Shown here: piece after piece, positions 8,204 to 16,237 of the stretch | How positions within the stretch are numbered: the first letter of the stretch is position 1 | How the letters are laid out: each line of letters opens with the position of its first letter | Assembly: GCF_036898825.1 (NCBI RefSeq) | Contig: NZ_JARUND010000002.1 | Coordinates: forward strand, 558,001-622,000 | Source of the DNA: Streptomyces sp. B21-083 | GTDB lineage: Bacteria > Actinomycetota > Actinomycetes > Streptomycetales > Streptomycetaceae | DNA length: 64,000 nucleotides | Direction: 5' to 3' | Notes under the pieces: generated by a model | What the model saw: only the letters and a program-made list of their open reading frames with translations | The model's database searches: none | What the model was told of the DNA's origin: nothing | Made by a program: the position numbers and the translations under genes

Positions 8204-8809
8204 ATGAACGTCACCCGAGGCTTCACCGGGCGCCCGCGCGTCCAGAACGCCGGACTGCCGCCCGGTCAGTACGACGCGGGCGACGACTGGCCCGTGCTGT
8301 CCGCCGAGGTCACCCCCGATCTGACGCCCGCGGACTGGTCCTTCCGGATCGACGGCCTGGTGGCCGAGCCGCACACCTGGGACTGGGCGGAGGCCCACGC
8401 GCTGCCCAAGTCGGCGTACGAGGGTGACATCCACTGTGTGACGAGCTGGTCGAAGTTCGGGGTGCGGTTCGGGGGCGTGTCCCTGGACGCGTTCCTCGAC
8501 GTGGCGCGGCCCGACGCGTCCGCCACCCACGCCGTCGCCTACTCGCACACCGGGTACACCACGAACCTGCCGCTCGCCGACCTGACCGGCGGCCGGGCGT
8601 GGATCGCCTGGGAGTACGAGGGCCGGCCGCTGCCCGCCGAACACGGCGGCCCGGCGCGGCTGCTGGTGCCGCATCTGTACTTCTGGAAGAGCGCCAAGTG
8701 GATCGCGGGTCTGCGGCTCCTGGACCACGACGAGCCGGGGTTCTGGGAGCAGAACGGCTATCACGCGCGCGGGAACCCGTGGGAGGAGCAGAGGTACTCC
8801 GGTGACTAG
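8204..8809 (+). CDS. Sulfite-oxidase-like molybdopterin oxidoreductase
   Basis: A 201-residue protein with the oxidoreductase molybdopterin-binding fold (SUOX/YedY type). Visible hallmarks are DWSFRIDGLV near residue 45, the cysteine that ligates molybdenum in GDIHCVTSWSKFGVRFGG (C84 region), and the pterin-contacting HLYFWKSAKW near residue 166. There is no Tat signal, so it should be cytoplasmic. Its TAG overlaps the GTG of a flavin reductase, which would supply electrons; the pair resembles known actinobacterial oxidoreductase/reductase couples. The natural substrate is unknown. Confidence 0.88.
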   Translation: MNVTRGFTGRPRVQNAGLPPGQYDAGDDWPVLSAEVTPDLTPADWSFRIDGLVAEPHTWDWAEAHALPKSAYEGDIHCVTSWSKFGVRFGGVSLDAFLDVARPDASATHAVAYSHTGYTTNLPLADLTGGRAWIAWEYEGRPLPAEHGGPARLLVPHLYFWKSAKWIAGLRLLDHDEPGFWEQNGYHARGNPWEEQRYSGD

Positions 8810-9587
8810 GACCACCACGGAAACCACGCCGACCGGCGCCTTCGTGCCTCCGACCCGGTTCGCGGTGCCGGGACGCATCGCCGTCAGCAACCGCGCGGCG
8901 GCCCACTGGCAGACGGCGACGCTCACCGAGGTCCGGCGGGAGACGCCTCACGCGTCCACCTTCCGGTTCGCGGTGCCCGGCTGGGCGGGCCATCTGCCCG
9001 GCCAGCACCTGATGCTGCGGCTGACCGCCGACGACGGTTACACGGCCCAGCGCCACTACTCGATCGCCTCTCCCCCGGACGACGCCGGGCACATCGAACT
9101 GACCCTGGACCACGTCGAGGACGGCGAGGTCTCCGGCTGGTTCCACACGCTGGCCAAACCCGGTGACGAGGTGGAGGTGCGCGGTCCGCTCAGCGGCTTC
9201 TTCGCCTGGCCGGGTGACCGTCCCGCGCTGCTCCTCGGCGCCGGCTCCGGGGTCGTACCCCTGATGTCGATGATCCGGCACCACCGCGCGCGCGGCCTGA
9301 CCGTGCCGCTGCGGCTGCTGGTGTCCGCGCGCGGCCCCGAGGAGCTGATCTACGCGCGGGAGTACGGGGCAGAGACCACGCCCGTCTTCACCCGCCGGGC
9401 ACCCGAGGGCATGCCGGTCGGGCGGCTGACGGCCTCCCAGGTGGCGCGGTCGCTGGCCGACGGGCAGCCGCCGGGTGGGTGGGAGGCGTACGTGTGTGGG
9501 TCCAACGCGTTCGCCGAGCACGCCTCGCGGCTGCTGGTGGCGGCGGGCCAGCCCGTGGACCGGATCCGGATCGAACGCTTCGGCTGA
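8802..9587 (+). CDS. FAD/NAD(P)H ferredoxin-reductase-like protein
   Basis: A 261-residue flavin reductase of the ferredoxin-NADP reductase superfamily. The FAD-binding motif RHYSIAS (RxYS) lies at about residue 86, the nucleotide-binding GAGSGVVPLMSM at about 147, and the C-terminal VCGSNAF at about 231. No 2Fe-2S cysteine set follows, so it lacks the ferredoxin domain. The GTG start at 8802 lies inside the last codons of the molybdopterin oxidoreductase, indicating translational coupling and joint function in electron delivery to the molybdenum enzyme. Confidence 0.87.
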   Translation: MTRTTTETTPTGAFVPPTRFAVPGRIAVSNRAAAHWQTATLTEVRRETPHASTFRFAVPGWAGHLPGQHLMLRLTADDGYTAQRHYSIASPPDDAGHIELTLDHVEDGEVSGWFHTLAKPGDEVEVRGPLSGFFAWPGDRPALLLGAGSGVVPLMSMIRHHRARGLTVPLRLLVSARGPEELIYAREYGAETTPVFTRRAPEGMPVGRLTASQVARSLADGQPPGGWEAYVCGSNAFAEHASRLLVAAGQPVDRIRIERFG

Positions 9588-9702
9588 GGAAACCACTCGG
9601 CGTGCGGTGGTGCGCCGGGCCCACGGGGGCGCGCGCGGGCCGTGCGCGCTGACCCTCGTACGCGGCTCCCGCTCGGTCGGTGTCGCGCGCGACGATGGGC
9701 GG

Positions 9703-10299
9703 ATGGGGGTTCTCGGGCGAACACGGGTGTACGGCCGGCGCCGGCGGCCCAATCCGCTGCGCCGCCGCTCCGACGTGGTGGAGGCATGGACGGGGCTCGT
9801 CGTCGCCGTGCTGCTGTTCGTCGGCGCGCCCCTGGCCGGGGTTTTCGCGGCCCGGTGGGCGTACGACGTAGGGCGGGCGACGGCCACCGCGCAGCGCGCC
9901 GAACGTCATCGTGTCCACGCGGTGGCCGTCGCCGGTATCGAAGCCGGGGCTCCCCCCGCGCCGGCCGGCAGCCAGTACCTGTACCGCGTGCGGGTGCTGT
10001 GGACGGAGCCCGGCGCGGGAGCGCGTACGGCGACGGCGCAGGTGCCGGCGGGGACGCGGCGCGGGGACCCGGTCGACCTGTGGCTCGACGCGCACGGCCG
10101 GGCTGTCGCTCCGCCGCCCGGCGCTGTCGCGGTCCGGCAGTACACGGTGGCGGTGGGGATCTGGGCCGCGGGGGTGACCGCCGGTGTCGTCCTCCTCGCC
10201 CGCACCGCCGTACACCGTACGGCCGTTCAGCGTCGGCTCGGGGAGTGGGAGCGCGCGTGGGCGCGTACGGAACCGGAGTGGACGGGACGGCGGGCGTGA
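9703..10299 (+). CDS. Rv1733c-like two-helix membrane protein
   Basis: A 198-residue membrane protein. Arginine-rich N-terminus (RRRRPNPLRRRSDVVEAW), first membrane helix about residues 29-51 (LVVAVLLFVGAPLAGVFAA), an extracytoplasmic domain of about 100 residues, second helix about 148-168, then a basic cytoplasmic tail. NPLRRRSD..EAW and this topology match the mycobacterial Rv1733c-like family, whose role is not established. The ATG at 9703 was preferred because it gives the family N-terminus. A second copy with the same plan lies at 50785-51390 in this window. Confidence 0.8.
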   Translation: MGVLGRTRVYGRRRRPNPLRRRSDVVEAWTGLVVAVLLFVGAPLAGVFAARWAYDVGRATATAQRAERHRVHAVAVAGIEAGAPPAPAGSQYLYRVRVLWTEPGAGARTATAQVPAGTRRGDPVDLWLDAHGRAVAPPPGAVAVRQYTVAVGIWAAGVTAGVVLLARTAVHRTAVQRRLGEWERAWARTEPEWTGRRA

Positions 10300-10563
10300 C
10301 AGGGCGGGGCCCGGCGCCACACCCCCTCCCTCAACCGGCGCGCATGGACGTACAGATGGTCGGAGGAGGTGGTGGGTTCTGGCAGATGTGGTGGCGTGTG
10401 TTGATCAGGCCGGGGGTGCCGGGCCCGGCGTCGCCAGCCACCCACCCGCCGGGAAGCTCGCCCGGGCCCTGTCCGGGCCTTGGGGCCTGGCGGGTCGTCG
10501 GCCCTCCCACGTACGGTGTGATCATCCGCAAACCCTTCCTGATACCCCTCAAGGCGGTCCTAC
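10300..10563 (+). other. Intergenic region before the esterase gene
   Basis: 264 bases with no credible gene. The last 60 bases, with GTACGGTGTGATCAT and a less G+C-rich stretch before the ATG at 10564, are the likely promoter side for the esterase. No hairpin or repeat stands out. Confidence 0.5.
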
Positions 10564-11532
10564 ATGGCCCAGTTCGACCTCCCCCTCGACGAACTCCGCG
10601 AGTACCGCAGCGCCTCCACCGAGCCCGACGACTTCGACGCCTTCTGGTCCAAGACCCTCCAGGAGACCCGGGAACACGACCTGGACGCCCGTTTCGAGCC
10701 GGTGGAGACGGGGCTGACCACGGTCGACGTGTACGACGTGACGTTCGCCGGATTCGGTGGCCACCCGGTGAAGGGCTGGCTGCGGGTGCCCGCCGGTGCC
10801 TCCGGGCCGCTGCCGGTGGTCGTGGAGTTCATCGGGTACGGCGGCGGGCGCGGCCTGCCGCACGAGAACCTGCTGTGGGCGTCGACCGGCCGCGCCCACT
10901 TCGCCATGGACACCCGCGGCCAAGGCAGCGCGTGGGGCGGCGGTGGCGGTACGGCGGACCCGGTGGGCAACGCGCCCTCGTACCCCGGATTCATGACCCG
11001 TGGCATCGACGCTCCCGAGAACTACTACTACCGGCGGGTGTACACGGACGCGGTGCGCGCGGTGGAGGCGGCCCGCTCGCATCCCCTGGTCGATCCGGCG
11101 CGCACGGTGGCCCTCGGTTCGAGTCAGGGCGGCGGGATCACGATCGCGGTCGGCGGGCTGGTCCCGGACCTGGTGGCGGCCGCCCCGGACGTGCCGTTCC
11201 TGTGTGACTTCCCGCGCGCGGCGACCCTCACGGACCGCCACCCCTACCGCGAGATCGGCAGCTACCTCAAGACCCACCGGGGCCGCACGGCCGACGCGCT
11301 CGGCACGCTCGCCTACTTCGACGGCGTGCACTTCGCGGCGCGCGGCACGGCACCGGCGCTCTTCTCGACGGCTCTGGAGGACCAGACCTGCCCGCCGTCC
11401 ACGGTCTTCGCGGCCTTCAACGCCTGGGCGCACGACGACAAGCAGGTCGAGGTCTACGACTTCAACGACCACGAGGGCGGCGGCCCGTTCCAGGAGGCGA
11501 CGAAGCTGAGCTGGCTGCGCTCGTACGCCTGA
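10564..11532 (+). CDS. Acetylxylan esterase / cephalosporin-C deacetylase family hydrolase
   Basis: A 322-residue alpha/beta hydrolase of carbohydrate esterase family 7. Family signs are the start (MAQFDLPLDELREYRS), the oxyanion/core motif EFIGYGGGRG, the nucleophile elbow GSSQGGG near residue 183, and a C-terminal His in NDHEGGG near 303. CE7 enzymes remove acetyl groups from xylo-oligosaccharides and cephalosporin C. There is no signal peptide, so it should act on imported short acetylated sugars in the cytoplasm. It is a single-gene unit, followed by a perfect palindrome. Confidence 0.9.
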   Translation: MAQFDLPLDELREYRSASTEPDDFDAFWSKTLQETREHDLDARFEPVETGLTTVDVYDVTFAGFGGHPVKGWLRVPAGASGPLPVVVEFIGYGGGRGLPHENLLWASTGRAHFAMDTRGQGSAWGGGGGTADPVGNAPSYPGFMTRGIDAPENYYYRRVYTDAVRAVEAARSHPLVDPARTVALGSSQGGGITIAVGGLVPDLVAAAPDVPFLCDFPRAATLTDRHPYREIGSYLKTHRGRTADALGTLAYFDGVHFAARGTAPALFSTALEDQTCPPSTVFAAFNAWAHDDKQVEVYDFNDHEGGGPFQEATKLSWLRSYA

Positions 11533-11589
11533 CGGCTCGGCAGGTTCCGCACGGGGGGAAGTGGTCGTTCCCGACACCTTCCGCGCGAT

Positions 11590-11640
11590 CCGACCGGTCG
11601 GTATGTTCGACGGTGCCCGGGTCACAGCGCTGTGACCCGG
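11590..11640. promoter_or_regulatory. Two perfect palindromes between esterase and serine hydrolase genes
   Basis: CCGACCGGTCGG (11590-11601) is a perfect 12-bp palindrome resembling TetR-type operators. At 11617-11640 a perfect 24-bp palindrome has the half CCGGGTCACAGC. The second ends 25 bases before the next ATG and could be a terminator hairpin for the esterase or an operator for the downstream gene. Confidence 0.5.
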
Positions 11641-11665
11641 TGTTCCGGCGAACCACGGAGGGCCC

Positions 11666-12841
11666 ATGTCCGAGCTCGTGTCACACGTTCACGGCGACTG
11701 CGACGCACGCTTCTCGGCGGTGCGTACGGCGTTCGAGGAGAACTTCCGCGACCGCGCGGAACTCGGCGCGGCGGTGAGCGTCACGGTCGGCGGCGAGACG
11801 GTGGTCGACCTGTGGGGCGGCTGGGCCGACGCGGAGCGGACGCGTGCGTGGGAACGCGACACTCTCGTCAACGTGTGGTCGACGTCGAAGGGTCCGACAG
11901 CGCTGTGCGCGCACATCCTCGCCGACCGGGGCCTGCTCGACCTCGACGCCCCCGTGGCCGCGTACTGGCCGGAGTTCGCGGCGGCCGGCAAGGAGGGCGT
12001 GCTCGTACGGCATCTGCTCTCGCACCGCTCGGGCCTGTCCGGTCTGCGGGAGCCGCACTCGCTCGCCGACCTCTACGACTGGGAACTGACGACCCGCCGA
12101 CTGGCGGCGACGGAGCCCTGGTGGGAGCCCGGGACGCGCTCCGGATACCACGCGCTGACGTACGGCTTCCTGGTCGGCGAGGTGGTCCGCCGGGTGTCGG
12201 GGCTGCTGCCGGGCGCCTTCCTGGAGCGGGAGGTGACCGGGCCGCTGGGCATCGACTTCCGCCTCGGGCTGCCGGAGAAGGAGGCCGGGCGAGCCGCCGA
12301 GCTGGTACCGCCACCGCCCGCATCACCCAGTGAACAGGCCGCGATCTTCGCCCAGTTGACACCCGTCACGATCGCCGCCGCGGCCAACCCGATCACGGGC
12401 GCCGCCGAGGCGAACAGCCCCGAGTGGCGGGCCGCCGAGATACCGGCGGCCAACGGCCACGGCACGGCCCGCGCGATCGCCGCCCTGTACGGCGTGTTCG
12501 CGGGCCGGGGCTCGTACGGCGGGCAGCGCGTCCTGTCCGCCGAGACGGCCGAGCGGGTGCGCGAAGGACAGGGCAGCTGCCGCGACCTGGTGCTCGGCGC
12601 GCGTTTCGACTACGAGACGGAGATCGGGCTCGGCCTGTGGCTGAGCGGCGATCACGGCTGGTACGGGCCCAACCCGAGGGCGTACGGCCATGACGGCTTC
12701 GGCGGTTCCTGCGGGCTGGCCGACCCGGATGCCGGCGTCTCGCTGGGGTACGTCATGAACCGCATGGGTCCGCATATCGCCAACGACCCGCGCAAGATGG
12801 CGCTGATCGACGCCTTGTACAGCGCACTCCGACACAGGTAA
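11666..12841 (+). CDS. Serine hydrolase of the beta-lactamase/EstB family
   Basis: A 391-residue class C beta-lactamase-fold hydrolase. The catalytic Ser-x-x-Lys is STSK (S72-K75). The second motif is YHALTYG near residue 157, where the usual Tyr-x-Asn is replaced by Tyr-His-Ala, as in many esterase-type members. A conserved GHDGFGGS near 338 takes the place of the KTG box. No signal peptide, so a cytoplasmic esterase or peptidase is more likely than antibiotic resistance. The ATG at 11666 follows GGAGG with good spacing. Confidence 0.87.
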   Translation: MSELVSHVHGDCDARFSAVRTAFEENFRDRAELGAAVSVTVGGETVVDLWGGWADAERTRAWERDTLVNVWSTSKGPTALCAHILADRGLLDLDAPVAAYWPEFAAAGKEGVLVRHLLSHRSGLSGLREPHSLADLYDWELTTRRLAATEPWWEPGTRSGYHALTYGFLVGEVVRRVSGLLPGAFLEREVTGPLGIDFRLGLPEKEAGRAAELVPPPPASPSEQAAIFAQLTPVTIAAAANPITGAAEANSPEWRAAEIPAANGHGTARAIAALYGVFAGRGSYGGQRVLSAETAERVREGQGSCRDLVLGARFDYETEIGLGLWLSGDHGWYGPNPRAYGHDGFGGSCGLADPDAGVSLGYVMNRMGPHIANDPRKMALIDALYSALRHR

Positions 12842-13006
12842 TGACCATAAGCGAGAAGTGAGCCTTACAGGGTGCATGGCAGGTGTAGTCACATGACAGA
12901 TTCCCTGTCGGCCGGGGGCGCATAGCGTCGGGGTACGACCTCGGGCGACGCACGGCGGACCGTGCGACTGTCCGACTACGTCCTACTTTGCGAGAGGCAC
13001 ACCTCC

Positions 13007-13828
13007 ATGAGTACGTTCACCACCTCCGACGGCACCGAGATCTTCTTCAAGGACTGGGGCACGGGCCAGCCGGTGGTGTTCAGCCACGGCTGGCCGCTGA
13101 ACGCGGACACCTGGGACGGCCAGTCCCGTCTCGTCGCCGAGCACGGCTTTCGCGCCATCGCGCACGACCGGCGCGGGCACGGCCGTTCCGCGCAGCCGTG
13201 GCAGGGCAACCACATGGACCAGTACGCGGACGACCTGGCCGAACTGATCGAGTCGCTCGACCTCGACAACGTCATCCTCGTCGGTCACTCGACCGGCGGC
13301 GGCGAGGTGACCCGCTACATCGGCCGGCACGGCACGGCGCGGGTCGCCAAGGTCGTACTGCTGGGCGCGGTGCCGCCGCTGATGCTGAAGACCGACGCCA
13401 ACCCCGAGGGCACTCCCCTCGAGGCCTTCGACGGTATCCGGGCGGGTGTCGAGGCGGACCGCTCGCAGTTCTACTGGGACCTCAGCGAGGCCTTCTTCGG
13501 CTTCAACCGGCCGGACGCGACCCCGTCCGAGGGTATGCGCCGCGCGTTCTGGATGTGGAGCATGCAGGTCGGCCTCAAGGCGGCCTACGACTGTGTCAAG
13601 CAGTTCTCGGAGTCCGACTTCACCGAGGACCTGGGACGCATCGACGTACCGACCCTCATCGCGCACGGCGCCGACGACCAGATCGTGCCGATCGCCGCCT
13701 CGGCGGAGAAGACGGCTCAGCTGGTCAAGGACTCGACGCTGAAGGTCTACCCGGGCGCCCCGCACGGCCTGGTGGGCGAGTACGAGAAGGCGTTCAACGC
13801 CGACCTGCTGGCGTTCATCAAGAGCTGA
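13007..13828 (+). CDS. Non-heme chloroperoxidase-like alpha/beta hydrolase
   Basis: A 273-residue cofactor-free haloperoxidase/esterase. The nucleophile elbow is GHSTGG with S95; the acid is in HGADDQIVP (D223/D224) and the catalytic histidine in GAPHGL (H253). The start [18 protein letters not shown] is the normal family N-terminus, so the ATG at 13007 is preferred to an in-frame upstream codon at 12962. Family members hydrolyse esters and form peracids that halogenate in the presence of hydrogen peroxide. The last 11 bases overlap the convergent methyltransferase gene. Confidence 0.9.
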   Translation: MSTFTTSDGTEIFFKDWGTGQPVVFSHGWPLNADTWDGQSRLVAEHGFRAIAHDRRGHGRSAQPWQGNHMDQYADDLAELIESLDLDNVILVGHSTGGGEVTRYIGRHGTARVAKVVLLGAVPPLMLKTDANPEGTPLEAFDGIRAGVEADRSQFYWDLSEAFFGFNRPDATPSEGMRRAFWMWSMQVGLKAAYDCVKQFSESDFTEDLGRIDVPTLIAHGADDQIVPIAASAEKTAQLVKDSTLKVYPGAPHGLVGEYEKAFNADLLAFIKS

Positions 13829-14594
13829 CCGAGGACCCGGCGGGTGTCCGCGTCGCCACCACCATCCGGCAGCGCGGACTGCCGTCGGGCCGCCGCCCGA
13901 ACTCGGGCAGGGCGCGGGTCTCCACGTCGAAGCCGCCGCGCGTCAACTCCCGTCGCACGTCGGCCAGTCGGAAGGCCCGGTAGTACATGACGAACGGCGG
14001 CCTCCACACGGCGTTGCGCACCTTCATCACCGCGTCGAAGCCGAGCAGCGTCCAGTAGGCGCGTGTTCCCGGACGGGCCGGCGCCGCGACGGGGAACGCG
14101 AAGCGCCCGCCCGGTCGCAGTACGGAGTGGACCTGGGTGAACAGCCCCGGCAACTCGCCCGGCAGAAAGTGCCCGAACGCCCCGAAGCTGACGACCAGAT
14201 CGAAGGCGGAGGCGACGGAAGGGGCTGAGGCGAAGGGCAGGGCTCGGGCGTCGCCGCGTACCAGGGCGACGCGTGGGCCCCCGGCGCGCCTTCCCTCCCC
14301 CACCCGGCGTCGGGCCACCTCCAGCATGCCCACGCTGATGTCGATCCCGGTGACGCTCTCCCGGCACACCCGGTCCAGCACCTCCAGACCGGCGCCCGTT
14401 CCGCAGCACAGGTCGAGGCCGTCGTCGAAGGGCCCGAGGGGGCCGAGCGCCGACGCCACCGCGTCGAGGATCGGGTCGGAGGTGCGGAACGGGGTGTGGT
14501 CGAACTTCGGTGCGAGCAGGTCGTAGCCGTGCTCGACGGACGACAGGGCCTGCACGGCGAGTTCGCGGAGAGTGGGGCCTTCGGGGCTGAACAT
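13818..14594 (-). CDS. Class I SAM-dependent methyltransferase
   Basis: A 258-residue methyltransferase. Motif I is [15 protein letters not shown] near residue 61, motif II gives the acidic TGIDIS near 83, and a post-motif segment [11 protein letters not shown] follows. The C-terminal half is rich in basic and aromatic residues and would define the substrate, which is unknown. The gene converges on the chloroperoxidase gene with an 11-base overlap at the 3' ends and is divergent from a frameshifted NTF2-like gene. Confidence 0.85.
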   Translation of the reverse strand: MFSPEGPTLRELAVQALSSVEHGYDLLAPKFDHTPFRTSDPILDAVASALGPLGPFDDGLDLCCGTGAGLEVLDRVCRESVTGIDISVGMLEVARRRVGEGRRAGGPRVALVRGDARALPFASAPSVASAFDLVVSFGAFGHFLPGELPGLFTQVHSVLRPGGRFAFPVAAPARPGTRAYWTLLGFDAVMKVRNAVWRPPFVMYYRAFRLADVRRELTRGGFDVETRALPEFGRRPDGSPRCRMVVATRTPAGSSVSS

Positions 14595-14670
14595 CGGCTC
14601 AGCTTAGGGGGAGCGCGCGGGTCGGCATCTTGGACGCCCACTTGGACGGTTCACCCTTTGGGGTGAGCGG

Positions 14671-15104
14671 ATGCGTGCATTTCGTGAGGCGGTGGAGGCC
14701 GGGGATCTCGACGCCGTCGAGAAGCTGTTGGCGGAGAACGTCGTGTTCACCAGCCCGGTCGCGTTCCGGCCCTACCCGGGGAAGGCGATCACCGCGGCAA
14801 TCCTGCGCGGTGTGTCCCGGGTTTTCGAGGACTTCCGTACGAGCGGGAGATCGGCGCCCCCGACAGCCGCGACCAGGCGCTCGTGTTCACGGCGCGGGTC
14901 GGCGGGCGCGAGAGCCAGGGCTGCGACTTCCTGCACCTCGACGAGGACGGTCTGATCGACGAGCTGACCGTCATGGTCCGCCCGTTGTCAGCCGCGCAGG
15001 CGCTGTCGGCGGCCATGGGTGCCCAGTTCGACCGGATCGCGCGGGAGGCTCAAGGCCGCCGGGTCCGCCTGAGCGGAAGTGTTTTGGTTGGATGGCCCCC
15101 ATGA
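14671..15104 (+). pseudogene. NTF2/SnoaL-like protein gene with a frameshift
   Basis: The first frame from the ATG at 14671 gives MRAFREAVEAGDLDAVEKLL and continues to VFEDFR, a normal SnoaL-like N-terminus. It then turns into arginine/serine-rich nonsense. The next frame, from the TAC at 14838, continues YEREIGAPDSRDQALVFTAR and runs through a normal SnoaL-like C-terminus to TGA at 15102-15104. One base appears to be missing at about 14836-14838. The restored protein would have about 145 residues, and its stop would overlap the ATG of the next gene (ATGA). Sequencing error, recent mutation or a real frameshift site cannot be told apart here. Confidence 0.75.
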
Positions 15105-15928
15105 CCACCGACGAGCACGCGCGCATGATGCGGGCCAACGAGGCCAACTGGGACGCCCGTACCCCCGTCCATGTCGCCAGCCGTTTCTACGGCCTGGGCG
15201 AGAGCCTCGATCCGTCGCGCTGGTTCGCCTCCTGGGAGTGGGAGGACCTCGGTGAACTCGCCGGCCGCGATGTGCTCCACCTCCAGTGCCATCTCGGCAC
15301 GGAGACCCTCGCTTTCGCCGAGCGCGGGGCGCGGGCCGTCGGCCTCGACTTCTCCGAGGCGTCCGTGACGGCCGCGCGTGGCATCGCGGCGAAGGCGGGC
15401 CTCGACGTGACGTACGTACGGGCGAACGTCTACGACGCCGTGGAGGCCCTGGAGCAGCGGCGGTTCGACGTCGTGTACACCGGGAAGGGCGCCCTGTGCT
15501 ATCTGCCCGACCTGGACCGCTGGGCGGAGGTGATCGTCCAACTCCTGCGCCCCGGCGGCCTGTTGTACATCGCGGAGTTCCATCCGCTACTGAACTCGCT
15601 GAGCCCGAAGCCCGCTCTGGACGACACCGGTGAACTTCTGCTGCGGCACGACTACTTGGGCGCGCGGGGCGCCGTGCACCGCGATGCGACGTTCACCTAC
15701 ACCGACGGGCCGCCGGTGAGCGGGGCCACCGAGAGCTTCGAGTGGCCGCACGGAATGGACGAGGTCGTCAACGCGTTGATCGGGGCGGGACTGACCGTCC
15801 GGCGGCTGCGCGAGAGCGACGAACTGCCCTGGCCCCGCTGGCCCCGTATGGAACGTACGACGTCGGGCTGGTGGCGGTTGCCCGAGCCGCGCATCCCACT
15901 CCTGTACGGGCTCCTCGCGAGCCGTTGA
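15101..15928 (+). CDS. Class I SAM-dependent methyltransferase
   Basis: A 275-residue methyltransferase. After an N-terminal region (MRANEANWDARTPVHVASRF) the SAM motif is read as DVLHLQCHLGTETLAFAERG, then VGLDFSEASV and a post-I motif YTGKGALCYLPD. This layout, with a histidine in motif I and a C-terminal WPRWPRMERTTSGWWRLPE, is frequent in actinobacterial methyltransferases of unknown substrate. The ATG at 15101 is preferred because it forms ATGA with the stop of the upstream NTF2-like frame; an in-frame ATG lies at 15092. Confidence 0.83.
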   Translation: MTTDEHARMMRANEANWDARTPVHVASRFYGLGESLDPSRWFASWEWEDLGELAGRDVLHLQCHLGTETLAFAERGARAVGLDFSEASVTAARGIAAKAGLDVTYVRANVYDAVEALEQRRFDVVYTGKGALCYLPDLDRWAEVIVQLLRPGGLLYIAEFHPLLNSLSPKPALDDTGELLLRHDYLGARGAVHRDATFTYTDGPPVSGATESFEWPHGMDEVVNALIGAGLTVRRLRESDELPWPRWPRMERTTSGWWRLPEPRIPLLYGLLASR

Positions 15929-16237
15929 GCCACAACTCACAGCCGTACTCGCACTTCCCGTGGTAGGGTGCTGGCAGCACTTGTGTACGCCCGCTCTCGG
16001 GCGCCGGTGCTGTTCCTCCTCAGTTCGCTGAGCCGCCCGTCGGTGTCCGACCGGTGCACCAGCTCTTCCCAGCACCACCTCACCAGCGGCGACGTGCTTC
16101 TGCCGTACCCGAGGTGTCGCTGTCTTCCGCCGCCCGCGGCGCGCCAGGCGCGCCCAGTTCTCGCGGCCCTCCCTTCGCTCTTTCTTCCGCGTGCCTCATG
16201 CGGCATGCGTCTCCGTCCGTGAAAGGACTCCCCGACC
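15929..16237 (+). promoter_or_regulatory. Long pyrimidine-rich leader of the Rho paralogue
   Basis: 309 bases without a convincing gene. TAGGGT at 15964-15969 fits a Streptomyces -10 element, though no good -35 is seen. The middle and end are rich in C and T with G-poor patches (for example CTTCCCAGCACCACCTCACC near 16065-16084 and CCCTCCCTTCGCTCTTTCTT near 16171-16190), the composition Rho prefers for loading. An open frame of 84 codons (15968-16222) covers it but looks non-coding. Autoregulation by Rho of its own leader is known in other bacteria and is inferred here. Confidence 0.45.

Noticed and set aside
15968..16222. 84-codon frame in the Rho leader
   Set aside because: No ribosome site, proline/arginine/serine-rich composition expected of C-rich DNA, and no recognisable domain; kept as leader sequence.
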